Below are positions 15,230-22,913 of a stretch of DNA of 28,822 bases, in pieces (positions within the stretch are counted from its first letter, which is position 1; every line of letters starts with the position of its first letter). Location: NCBI GenBank assembly GCA_002083565.1, contig MSXM01000056.1, positions 1 to 28,822 on the forward strand, given 5' to 3'. The notes below the pieces were generated by a model. That model saw only the letters and a program-made list of their open reading frames with translations, ran no database searches and was not told the DNA's origin. The position numbers were made by a program, and so were the translations under genes. This DNA is from Nitrospira sp. ST-bin4. GTDB taxonomy: Bacteria > Nitrospirota > Nitrospiria > Nitrospirales > Nitrospiraceae.

Positions 15230-15254
15230 CGAAACTCGAAACTTGAAACGTTTC
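15230..15254 (+). repeat. Heptamer repeat and palindrome before lptD
   Basis: Three tandem 7-bp units, CGAAACT, CGAAACT and TGAAACG, end in the perfect 10-bp palindrome GAAACGTTTC at 15245-15254. It lies in the 174-bp gap between folC and lptD. The unit differs from those before ridA and moaA, but the 7-bp period is shared. The GAAAC half-sites could also be a regulator site or the -35 element of an extracytoplasmic-function sigma promoter. Confidence 0.55.
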
Positions 15255-15290
15255 TCCATGTTTCGATCTTGCGACAAACTGTTATGAATC

Positions 15291-17768
15291 ATGCGGGCTA
15301 GCATGGTAGATCCTGGTCTGTGGGTCTCCATGCGACGCGGTCTCGTCCTGGTCATACTGCTAAGCTTCTTTCCTCTCGCGGCATGGGCTGCGACGAAACA
15401 GGTCGGCCCCGGAAACTCCTCGTCCGGTTCCCCGCCGATCGACGTAACTGCCGCTCGTTTGGACTATCGGCAAGATCAAGAAGTGTATGAGGCTGACGGA
15501 TCGGTTGTGGTTCGGCAGGGTGCAATTACGCTCACAGCGGACCACGTCACAATTCAATCGTTACCCGGAATCGTCACCGCCACGGGCCATGTCCATCTGA
15601 CAGATCCTCAAACCGATGTGACAGCCGAACGGCTGGATTTGAATATGAACACCGAGAGCGGTGTGGTGACCCACGGCCGGCTCTTTGTGCCCTCCACAAA
15701 TTCCCTGGTGTCGGGCCGGCTCTTGCAGCGGTTCTCTGAATATCACTACAGGGCCAAGGAGGGCAGCTTTACAAATTGCGATGCGCCGGAAGGTGAAACG
15801 CCCGCATGGCGTCTGAAGTTTGAAGATCTTGATACGACGCTGGGGGATCAGCTGGCGTTTAAAGGAGCATGGCTCTGTGTGAACGATGTACCGATGCTGC
15901 CTCTCCCCGCGTTGACCTACCCGTTGGCAAAGCGGAAAACGGGGTTTCTGATTCCCGTTATCTCGTACGACAACCGTTTCGGCGTACATGCGCAAGGAAG
16001 CTTTTTTTGGGCCATCAACCCCAGTCAAGATTTGACGGTTGCACCTAAGTATTACAGCCAGTTGGGCTACGGATCGGATTTTGACTATCGGTATGTCTTG
16101 GATCGGCGATCACGCGGACAGTGGCATGTGAGTTATCTGCAACAGACAGAGTTGCCTAATGTGGCGGGCGTGGACGCAACAGGAGAAGATGCACGAAGGG
16201 CGCGCGCAGTCTTTACCGGAAGCCATACCCAGATGTTTTCGGAGACGCTTCTTCTTCGGACCAACGTCAACTTCGTTACCGACCCCAATTATTTTCAGCA
16301 GCTGAGTAATTCAGGAACACTGCGAGCATCACCGAGTAACGAATCTAATCTCTTGGCGACTCAACGGTTGCCATACGGAAATCTCTATCTGTTGGGCCGC
16401 TATCTCCAACCGCTGCAGGCCGGCGGGACAGACACGTTTCAACGCCTTCCTGAAACCGGCTACAACTTGCCCGATGTCTCATTATTCAATTCGCCGGTGC
16501 TGTTCGGTATGGAAGGTAACTTTGTCAACTTCTATCGGGAACAGGGATTTACACTCAATCGTGTGGATGTCGTTCCCGGTATCGCCACGGAGGTGATCAA
16601 TTTAGGCCATGTGGTCGGCATCAGGCCGCAGGCCAAGTTTCGCGAAGTGTATTACAGCAGAGGTGCGTATTCGACGGCGACCCAGCATCGGGAAACATTC
16701 TGGATCGGAGTGGACGCCACATCGAAGTTGACGCGGCGTTTTGGATGGGAGCAGGGAAAAGGATTTCTTCATACAATCGAACCATCGGCGACATATGAAT
16801 ACGTGCCGGGGACGGATCAATCAGCATTGACGTTGATTGATCAAGTGGACGACTTGCCGAAAAAGAACCTTCTCACCTATGCCTTGCGAAGTCGTGTGTT
16901 GAAACAAGGCACGACCCGAGCGTTCAACTGGCTGGACCTGACCATAGCGCAGAGCTACCACGTAGGGGCTCTGCAGACTAGGGCACGGGACTTTACTCCA
17001 GGCATGGACCCGCTGCTGGGATCACCCACGCAGCCCCTTCAACCGGCTACGGTTGCTATTGATGGCAAACGATTTTCCGATATTTGGATGCGGGCGGTCA
17101 TCGGGAATAATCAGCCACACGTGGTTCGCTCCCAGTTGGATGCAGCGGGGTTCGATCGCGGTGCAGGGGTTGTAGGGGGGGGGAGTCGTCCGCCGATCAA
17201 TCAGTATCTGACCGTCGACGCCTTTTTCGACCCCTATCAAGGGACCGTCAGCCAAGTGAATACTGACCTTCGAGTGCAAGAGGGGACCAATTGGTATATC
17301 GAAGTCGGGCAGCGCTATTCCCGGGACGGTAATCGGGTGAGACGAGGAGATGTCTGGAACCCCATTTCGTTCAATGAGGTCTATGCACCAACGGGAGAGA
17401 TTCAGTTTGTGACGGCAGCCGGCGCATTCCGTACTCCGTGGGGATGGACGGTCGGAGCCAAGGGCTATTACGATGTCAAAAACGGAAGAAGCCCGGAATA
17501 CGATGTGGTCGCGCTCTATCAAAACCCATGTAGATGTTGGTCGGCAGGATTTTATTATTTGCAATTTCCCGATCGCCAGCAATTCAACTTCATGCTCAGT
17601 CTCACAGGGCTTGGCTGGACGGAAAATACCGGAACTGCCGTTATGCGATCTCTTCTCACTCCGCTGCTCTGGGGAGAACGTGGGTTGCCCTGGTACACCC
17701 CGGGCGGACAATATGGCCAACAGCAACAAGCGGTATCTACGGATGGGACGACAGTAGGGTCTCGGTGA
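15291..17768 (+). CDS. lptD: LPS-assembly protein LptD
   Basis: LptD is the outer-membrane barrel that, with LptE, inserts lipopolysaccharide into the outer leaflet. A signal peptide is clear at RRGLVLVILLSFFPLAAWA. The frame starts at ATG 15291, but ATG 15330 (MRRGLV) gives a shorter, more usual signal and may be the true start. An LptA-like jelly-roll domain follows (about residues 50-160, with TAARLDYRQDQEVYEADGSV and ITLTADHV). Next comes the LptD entry segment with PMLPLPALTYPLAKRKTGFLIP, then a long barrel rich in aromatic strands. Cysteines at 163 and 196 and a C-R-C pair at 747/749 recall the inter-domain disulfides of E. coli LptD, with different spacing. Length (825) is normal. A run of nine G lies in the coding sequence at 17175-17183. 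Confidence 0.94.
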   Translation: MRASMVDPGLWVSMRRGLVLVILLSFFPLAAWAATKQVGPGNSSSGSPPIDVTAARLDYRQDQEVYEADGSVVVRQGAITLTADHVTIQSLPGIVTATGHVHLTDPQTDVTAERLDLNMNTESGVVTHGRLFVPSTNSLVSGRLLQRFSEYHYRAKEGSFTNCDAPEGETPAWRLKFEDLDTTLGDQLAFKGAWLCVNDVPMLPLPALTYPLAKRKTGFLIPVISYDNRFGVHAQGSFFWAINPSQDLTVAPKYYSQLGYGSDFDYRYVLDRRSRGQWHVSYLQQTELPNVAGVDATGEDARRARAVFTGSHTQMFSETLLLRTNVNFVTDPNYFQQLSNSGTLRASPSNESNLLATQRLPYGNLYLLGRYLQPLQAGGTDTFQRLPETGYNLPDVSLFNSPVLFGMEGNFVNFYREQGFTLNRVDVVPGIATEVINLGHVVGIRPQAKFREVYYSRGAYSTATQHRETFWIGVDATSKLTRRFGWEQGKGFLHTIEPSATYEYVPGTDQSALTLIDQVDDLPKKNLLTYALRSRVLKQGTTRAFNWLDLTIAQSYHVGALQTRARDFTPGMDPLLGSPTQPLQPATVAIDGKRFSDIWMRAVIGNNQPHVVRSQLDAAGFDRGAGVVGGGSRPPINQYLTVDAFFDPYQGTVSQVNTDLRVQEGTNWYIEVGQRYSRDGNRVRRGDVWNPISFNEVYAPTGEIQFVTAAGAFRTPWGWTVGAKGYYDVKNGRSPEYDVVALYQNPCRCWSAGFYYLQFPDRQQFNFMLSLTGLGWTENTGTAVMRSLLTPLLWGERGLPWYTPGGQYGQQQQAVSTDGTTVGSR
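17175..17183 (+). repeat. Homopolymer of nine G within lptD
   Basis: Nine consecutive G encode Gly-Gly-Gly in the phrase VVGGGSRPP. Slippage here would shift the frame in the barrel region. It may be a mutational hotspot or a base-calling risk; the frame as given is intact. Confidence 0.9.
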
Positions 17769-17933
17769 GTCTTCAACGGTGGGCTCTCATGAGTTGTGGG
17801 TGTTTCTGCTGCATGCGTCGTCTCTGGGAGTTCAGGTACAGCCGATCCGCGGAGCTGAGGGCGAGTTGAGGGATAGAGTTGCGAGCATCGGAGATTACTC
17901 AACCCTCGAGAGCACACCGTTGGATTTGTGCAT

Positions 17934-17963
17934 TTGACAGTAAAAACTTCGCTGGAGTACGAT
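17934..17963 (+). promoter_or_regulatory. Sigma70-type promoter for trxA-recN
   Basis: A perfect TTGACA at 17934-17939 and TACGAT at 17958-17963 are 18 bp apart. Transcription would start near 17970, giving a leader of about 40 nt before the GTG at 18011. This start supports the short form of thioredoxin, since upstream in-frame codons would precede the promoter. Confidence 0.68.
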
Positions 17964-17995
17964 GCTTCGGTGTAGGAAGTGGGGCTCTTATTCTG

Positions 17996-18003
17996 AAGGA
18001 GGG
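17996..18003 (+). promoter_or_regulatory. Strong ribosome-binding site fixing the trxA start
   Basis: AAGGAGGG is nearly the full anti-Shine-Dalgarno complement and lies 7 nt before GTG 18011. It decides for the GTG start over the TTG at 17879, which opens the longer frame. Confidence 0.8.
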
Positions 18004-18010
18004 AACACAC

Positions 18011-18358
18011 GTGGCAGGTGACGCTTTGAAAGTTGAAGATTCTACCTGGGATGCCGAGGTTATGAAGGCAACGGAACTTGTGATGGTCGATTTCTGGGCA
18101 GTGTGGTGCGGGCCGTGCCAAATGGTGGCGCCCATTGTCGACGAGCTGGCCCAGGAGTATGCCGGGAAGCTCAAGGTGAGAAAGCTCAATACGGATGAGA
18201 ATCCTGAAGTGGCCGGCCGCTATCAGGTCATGAGCATCCCCACGATTCTGTTTTTCAAAAACGGCCGGCAGGTTGAAAAGCTGGTTGGAGCCAGGCCGAA
18301 GCGCCAATTCAAGGAAATGATCGACGCACTTCTTGCACAACATGCCGGCACCGCCTAG
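18011..18358 (+). CDS. trxA: Thioredoxin
   Basis: This is a small cytoplasmic dithiol-disulfide oxidoreductase. From the GTG start the product is 115 residues, the usual thioredoxin length. The active site is WCGPC within VDFWAVWCGPCQMVAPIVDEL, and the cis-proline loop is SIPTILFFKNG. The frame is open back to 17879, but those residues do not resemble thioredoxin, lack a signal peptide and lie partly upstream of the promoter. recN begins 17 nt after the stop, so the two genes share the promoter at 17934. The pairing couples a redox protein with a DNA double-strand-break repair protein, though co-transcription alone does not show a joint function. Confidence 0.95.
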   Translation: MAGDALKVEDSTWDAEVMKATELVMVDFWAVWCGPCQMVAPIVDELAQEYAGKLKVRKLNTDENPEVAGRYQVMSIPTILFFKNGRQVEKLVGARPKRQFKEMIDALLAQHAGTA

Positions 18359-18375
18359 ATACTGCCGCCGCAGCC

Positions 18376-20055
18376 ATGCTCACTGAGCTGCGTATATCCA
18401 ACTTTGCCGTTCTCGAACAGCTCGATCTGAGCCTCGATGCGGGATTTACAGTTCTGACAGGCGAGACAGGGGCCGGTAAATCGCTCCTGATCGATGCCAT
18501 TAAGCTGTTGATCGGGGGACGGGCGTCAAGCGATCAGATCAGATTCGGCGAAGATGAAGCGCACCTCGAAGCCGCCTTTGTGATCCCCTCCGGCCATCCG
18601 ATGCTGGATCGGCTGCGTGCACAAGAGATTCTCGGGCCGCACGATTCTCAACTCATTATTCGGCGCGTGATCGCCCGGTCCGGGAGGAATCGGGTGTATC
18701 TCAACGGAGTGATGAGTCCGGTCCATGTACTGGAAGAGTTTGGCGGCACACTTGTCGACATTCATGGCCAACATGATCAGCAGTCCCTGTTGGCGTCCTC
18801 GACTCAGCTTGATGCGCTGGATGCCTTCGGCCGTCTTCAGACATTACGGGAGCAATACCGGTCAGCCTATCGCGACTTGACAGAAGCCTGTCGAGAACGC
18901 GACGAGCTGGCCGCGAAGATTCAGCAGGCGGCACAGCGTGAAGATTACCTGGCATTTCAGCTGCAGGAGTTAGATGATGCCGGGCTTTGTGCCGGAGAAG
19001 AGGAGGCGCTTCAGGGCGAACGGCGACGATTGGGATCATCACGACGGTTAGGTGAGTTGGCGGCAGAAGCGCAGGAACGGATTCAGTCTGACCACACCGG
19101 TATTTTACCCAACGTAGGTATGGTGGAACGGGCGCTGGGAGAACTTGCTCAGATCGACCCCGATACGCAAAGCATAGGCCGGCTTATCGTTGAGGCACGA
19201 GTACTCTTGAAGGAAGCGGCAGATGGCCTCAGAGGTTATACGGATCGTCTGGATAATGACCCACTGCGCCTGACGGCAGTCGAAGACCGCCTGGCAGTGA
19301 TTCAGAAGCTGAAGAAGAAATACGGTGGGACTATTGACGCCGTCATTGAAACGCACCGTCGAGTGCGGGACGAACTGGACGGGATTCGGCATTCCGATGA
19401 GGAGGCGGGACGGCACGATCGTCTGATTCGCGAGCGGCGGGACGTCGTTGTCAGAGTGGCCCGTAGTTTGAGTGCCAAGCGAACGGACGCTGCCAAGCAA
19501 ATGACGAAAGTCGTGCGGCGAGAACTCGATGCGCTCAAGATGGGGCAGACCCGGTTTGTGATTCAACTCGAGACGGGAGAGGGTGATGAAGCCTATGGCG
19601 CCGATGGGGCGGATCGCGCAGAATTTCTACTTTCAGCCAATATGGGAGAACCGCTCATGCCGCTGTCTCGGGTGGCATCCGGAGGTGAGTTATCACGGAT
19701 CATGCTGGCACTGAAGTCTGCTCTTGCAGGCGCAGATCGAGTGCCTGTGATTATTTTTGACGAGATCGATACAGGGGTTGGAGGGGCGGTTGCGGCTGCC
19801 ATTGGAAAACGTCTGAAAGAATTAGGGCGTGTGCATCAAGTGCTCTGTGTCACGCACTTGCCCCAGGTGGCTTCGCAGGCGACCCATCATTTGTGTTTGG
19901 AAAAGTCACAGATAAAGAATCGAACAGTGACCACGGTACGCCAGTTGTCACCTGTGGAACGGGAAAGCGAAATCGCACGTATGCTCGGCGGGGAAATCGT
20001 TACCAAGAAGGTCAGAGAGACGGCTGCCGAGTTAATCAGCGGAGGCAGTGAATGA
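18376..20055 (+). CDS. recN: DNA repair protein RecN
   Basis: RecN is an SMC-like ATPase that gathers DNA ends during double-strand-break repair by recombination. The N-terminal half-site begins MLTELRISNFAVLEQLDL, with Walker A GETGAGKS at residues 29-36. IHGQHDQQSLL is the Q-loop region typical of RecN. A shorter coiled-coil arm (about 150-350, rich in E, R and L) follows. The ABC signature VASGGELSR is centred at residues 436-440, and Walker B VIIFDEIDTGVGG starts at 458. VCVTHLPQVAS is the conserved H-loop. Length (559) is normal. It follows trxA closely and converges with the receiver/HD gene after a 50-nt gap without a recognisable terminator. Confidence 0.96.
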   Translation: MLTELRISNFAVLEQLDLSLDAGFTVLTGETGAGKSLLIDAIKLLIGGRASSDQIRFGEDEAHLEAAFVIPSGHPMLDRLRAQEILGPHDSQLIIRRVIARSGRNRVYLNGVMSPVHVLEEFGGTLVDIHGQHDQQSLLASSTQLDALDAFGRLQTLREQYRSAYRDLTEACRERDELAAKIQQAAQREDYLAFQLQELDDAGLCAGEEEALQGERRRLGSSRRLGELAAEAQERIQSDHTGILPNVGMVERALGELAQIDPDTQSIGRLIVEARVLLKEAADGLRGYTDRLDNDPLRLTAVEDRLAVIQKLKKKYGGTIDAVIETHRRVRDELDGIRHSDEEAGRHDRLIRERRDVVVRVARSLSAKRTDAAKQMTKVVRRELDALKMGQTRFVIQLETGEGDEAYGADGADRAEFLLSANMGEPLMPLSRVASGGELSRIMLALKSALAGADRVPVIIFDEIDTGVGGAVAAAIGKRLKELGRVHQVLCVTHLPQVASQATHHLCLEKSQIKNRTVTTVRQLSPVERESEIARMLGGEIVTKKVRETAAELISGGSE

Positions 20056-20105
20056 TTATCTTATAGCAGAAATGTCCGTGTAATCGCATGACAAGAATTG
20101 GAGGT

Positions 20106-21227
20106 CTATGCTGCGATTCCCATAGGGGGGAGAGAAGACTTGCATTCCTGCACGACCTCGCTAAAGAGGTCGGTTAATTTTGAGTCGAAGAGAGTGTGGG
20201 CTTGAAGGGATAGCTGTCTGACTGCATCATCAATGGAAAGGGGTGAGCTGCCATCTAACCCCGCCGTCAGATGGTCGAATGTCTCTGCAATGCGGACGAT
20301 GCGAGCCAGGAGAGGAATGCCCTCGCCTCGAAGTCCATGCGGTGAATCTTGTCCGTCCCACCGTTCATGATGATAGGCCACAATCTGGGCAACTTCAGCT
20401 GGTAGTCCAAAAGATGTGATCAAATGGGCGCCTCTTTCCGAATATTCCACGCAGGAGGCGTCTGTAACTGACCAAGCAGATTGATGGTCAGAGCATTGGT
20501 CGTATGGGATGCCGGTTTTCCCAATGTCATGAAGAAACGCACCCATGGTCAATGCTTCCTGTTCCTGGCTGGTTAACTTAAGCCGATTACCAAGCAGCGT
20601 GGCATAGAAGCTCACCCGACTCGAGTGGTTCAGGAGTTGCCGGTCAGTTGCCTCAAGAATATCTGATAGAAGAGATAACAAGCCGAGTTTTTCAGAAGGA
20701 AGCGCAGTGGTTTCGCCACTGCATGGTGCAAGTGCAGAATAGCTTGATCGCAAGGCCTGCCAGGCCGAGGCGCTTTCCTGCTTAGCACTCCACAACTCTG
20801 GTGTGGATCGGAAAAAGTTTCGCACCAGGTCGAGCCGTTGCTTCTTTTCCAAAGTTCGATTGATCAGCGAGATAAGCTCGGACACATTGAACGGTTTGAG
20901 CAAATACCCGGCGGCTCCATGACGAATGCCATCCATCGCTGACTTCAGACTGCCGTATCCTGTGACGATAATGACTTCGATATTGGCATGATCGTGTTTG
21001 ATGTCTTGGAGAAGATCTATGCCTTGCCGGTCTGGAAGCTTTTGATCAAGCGTGACAAGGTCGATAGGTTGCGTGTTAAGCACATCAAGGGCAGCTTTAG
21101 CGTTATCGGCCGATTGGATATTGAAGAATGGGCGGAGAATGACTTTGAGGGCATCCCGAGGGCCTGCCTCATCGTCTACGACGAGGATAGTCGGTTTTTT
21201 CTTTGCCCCTTCTACTATCATACTCAT
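20106..21227 (-). CDS. Response regulator: receiver plus degenerate HD-GYP-like domain
   Basis: Residues 12-130 are a full receiver (VVDDE, phospho-acceptor Asp61 in LVTLDQKLPD, Lys111 in LLKPFN). After a linker, residues 187-345 resemble an HD-GYP phosphodiesterase: NHSSRV (His201), FLHDIGK (His233, Asp234), YHHERWDG (His286-287) and IPLLARIVRIAETFDHLT. HD-GYP enzymes hydrolyse cyclic-di-GMP. Here the GYP motif is DSP (294-296), the usual H-P-x-x-G helix reads EYSERG, and the late metal-binding Asp is Glu315 in IAET, so activity may be weak, altered or lost. The start ATG 21227 has AAAGGA 7-12 nt upstream. It is the last of four co-oriented signalling genes; the 237-bp gap before it is AT-rich. 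Confidence 0.88.
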   Translation of the reverse strand: MSMIVEGAKKKPTILVVDDEAGPRDALKVILRPFFNIQSADNAKAALDVLNTQPIDLVTLDQKLPDRQGIDLLQDIKHDHANIEVIIVTGYGSLKSAMDGIRHGAAGYLLKPFNVSELISLINRTLEKKQRLDLVRNFFRSTPELWSAKQESASAWQALRSSYSALAPCSGETTALPSEKLGLLSLLSDILEATDRQLLNHSSRVSFYATLLGNRLKLTSQEQEALTMGAFLHDIGKTGIPYDQCSDHQSAWSVTDASCVEYSERGAHLITSFGLPAEVAQIVAYHHERWDGQDSPHGLRGEGIPLLARIVRIAETFDHLTAGLDGSSPLSIDDAVRQLSLQAHTLFDSKLTDLFSEVVQECKSSLPPMGIAA

Positions 21228-21284
21228 ATATAGTCCTTTTCTGTATGCCCAACCAGCGTTCTTGTCAAGTACTTATTATTTCTA

Positions 21285-21298
21285 GCAATTGTTATTCC
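21285..21298 (-). promoter_or_regulatory. Possible sigma54 promoter for the receiver/HD gene
   Basis: Read on the - strand, the stretch is GG-N10-GC with a full TTGC at the -12 element (AGGAATAACAATTGCTA). The -24 element has GGAAT rather than GGCAC, so the match is partial. It lies about 60 nt before the start at 21227 and directly downstream of a sigma54-activator gene, which makes regulation by that activator plausible but unproven. Confidence 0.3.
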
Positions 21299-21408
21299 TT
21301 TTACTGCATTGCCCTGCTGCAGTGCCTGATATAGCAAGGGAAAGTGGGTGCCATACGTAGTGCAACTATATGTAGTTTTCCCTGATGGGATCCCGTCAAT
21401 TATTTTTC

Positions 21409-21431
21409 TGACAAACAAGAATATTTTGTCA
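21409..21431. promoter_or_regulatory. Inverted repeat in AT-rich gap, possible operator
   Basis: TGACAAA and TTTGTCA form a perfect 7-bp dyad with a 9-bp centre. It is not followed by a T run on either strand, so it is more like a protein-binding site than a terminator. It lies upstream of the candidate sigma54 promoter, where an activator would bind. Confidence 0.4.
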
Positions 21432-21464
21432 AATAAATCACGCAGTGGAGAGAAAACTGTAGTT

Positions 21465-22895
21465 TTATTCCTGTACTGCCGGCTCTGGGTCTTGAGCGGC
21501 GGCATGCTCCGATCGGCCAATGCCGAGAGTATCCATGCGATATTTGAGCATGCGGCGGCTGATTCCGAGGAGGTTTGCGGCGTGGGTTTGGACATAGTTG
21601 GTGCGCTTCAGGGCGTCCAGAATGATTTCCCGTTCAAATTCCATCACCGCTTTTTCAAGTGACATCCGTCCGGCAAGCGTGTCGTCATGGAGGGATGAAG
21701 ACCGGCTATCGCCCTTGAGAATGGAAGGCAGATGTTCAGTGGTAATCTCAGTGGCCTGCTGCGACCAGATAAAGGCTTGTTCGACGATGTTCTCCAACTC
21801 GCGGACATTTCCCGGCCAAGGGTAACGAGCAAGTGATTCCAAGGCATCTTTTGAGAACTCGATTCGCGGGCGTTTTTCTTCTTCCACCCGTTTGGCGAGA
21901 AAATGCTTCGCCAGTAGTGAAATGTCTTCCCCGCGTTCGCGGAGAGGAGGAAGATAGAGCGCGATGACATTGATGCGATAATACAAGTCTTCCCGGAACT
22001 GGCCTTTTCTGACAAGTTCATCCAAGTTCTTATTAGTCGCTGCCACAATGCGCACATCGACTTTGATCGGTTGGGAGCCACCGATTCTGGTAAATTCACG
22101 CTCTTGCAGCACACGCAGGAGCTTGGCCTGGGTGACGGGACTCAGGTCGCCGATTTCATCAAGAAAGAGCGTGCCGGTATGGGCCAGTTCGAACTGTCCT
22201 GTGCGCCGGGCCGTCGCGTCCGTGAATGCGCCTTTTTCATGGCCGAACAGTTCGCTTTCGATCAGCGTTTCCGGCAACGCGGCGCAATTGAGCGCGATGC
22301 AGGGGCGGTCTCGTCTGGAACTGTTATAATGCAGCGCTTTGGCGACAAGCTCTTTGCCGGTTCCGCTCTCTCCGGTGACTAAGACGGTGGTGCGGCTGTC
22401 GGAGACCTGCTCGATCTTGGCATAGATTTCCTGCATGCCTTGGCTTTTCCCGATCAGATTGTGGAACGCGTAGCGTTGGACGACTTGGCTCCTCAGCTGT
22501 TTGACTTCGCGCTGGAGCTCCAGGGATTCCAATGCGCGCTCGACGACAAGGCGTAATTCGTCTACGTCGAAAGGCTTGGACAGGTAGTCCGCTGCGCCGA
22601 ACTTCATAGCATCGACTGCAGTCTTTACCAACTTGGTCCCGGTCAGCATGATTACCGGAACCATTTTGCTCTCGGAACGAAGAGTTTTAAGGACTGCCAG
22701 TCCGTCGGTTCCCGGAAGAATCACGTCAAGCAATACGAGATCCGGTCCCTCCTTCCGAAAGACCTCGAGGCCTTCTTGCGCATCGGCAGCCTGCAGAATC
22801 TCGTAGGCCGGTTCAAGAACCATTTTCAGCGATGTGCGGACTCGCGTTTCGTCGTCGATTAAGAGGACACGCTTCTTGGGGACTAAACTATCCAC
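21465..22895 (-). CDS. NtrC-family sigma54-dependent response regulator
   Basis: Three domains are clear in 476 residues. Residues 8-125 are a receiver (LLIDDE, Asp57 in VLLDVILP, Lys107 in LSKPFD). Residues 145-380 are the AAA+ sigma54-activating ATPase with Walker A GESGTGKE (175-182), the sigma54-contact loop GAFTDA (222-227) and Walker B GTLFLDEIGD (241-250). The C-terminal Fis-type helix-turn-helix reads HAANLLGISRRMLKYRM. It activates sigma54 promoters when phosphorylated. The contact loop has Asp where most family members have Gly (GAFTGA). Translation starts at GTG 22895 with AGGAG just upstream. The kinase gene ends 18 nt before it, so the two are a cognate pair. Target genes are unknown; the downstream receiver/HD gene is one candidate. 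Confidence 0.95.
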   Translation of the reverse strand: MDSLVPKKRVLLIDDETRVRTSLKMVLEPAYEILQAADAQEGLEVFRKEGPDLVLLDVILPGTDGLAVLKTLRSESKMVPVIMLTGTKLVKTAVDAMKFGAADYLSKPFDVDELRLVVERALESLELQREVKQLRSQVVQRYAFHNLIGKSQGMQEIYAKIEQVSDSRTTVLVTGESGTGKELVAKALHYNSSRRDRPCIALNCAALPETLIESELFGHEKGAFTDATARRTGQFELAHTGTLFLDEIGDLSPVTQAKLLRVLQEREFTRIGGSQPIKVDVRIVAATNKNLDELVRKGQFREDLYYRINVIALYLPPLRERGEDISLLAKHFLAKRVEEEKRPRIEFSKDALESLARYPWPGNVRELENIVEQAFIWSQQATEITTEHLPSILKGDSRSSSLHDDTLAGRMSLEKAVMEFEREIILDALKRTNYVQTHAANLLGISRRMLKYRMDTLGIGRSEHAAAQDPEPAVQE

Positions 22896-22913
22896 GACTC
22901 TCCTATCTGTCTA

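Noticed and set aside
17879..18010. Longer thioredoxin frame from TTG
   Set aside because: The promoter and strong ribosome-binding site lie inside this stretch, so the GTG at 18011 is the start.
20082..20118. AATCGCA/TGCGATT inverted repeat between recN and the receiver/HD gene as a terminator
   Set aside because: The loop is 23 nt, there is no T run, and the second arm lies inside a coding region.
21338..21357. TGGCAC...TTGC on the - strand before the receiver/HD gene
   Set aside because: The two elements match the consensus well but are five bases too far apart.
21224..21595. Minus-strand frame spanning the AT-rich gap and meeting the receiver/HD start as ATGA
   Set aside because: It begins inside the NtrC-type gene in another frame and has no recognisable domain or ribosome-binding site; the overlap looks accidental.
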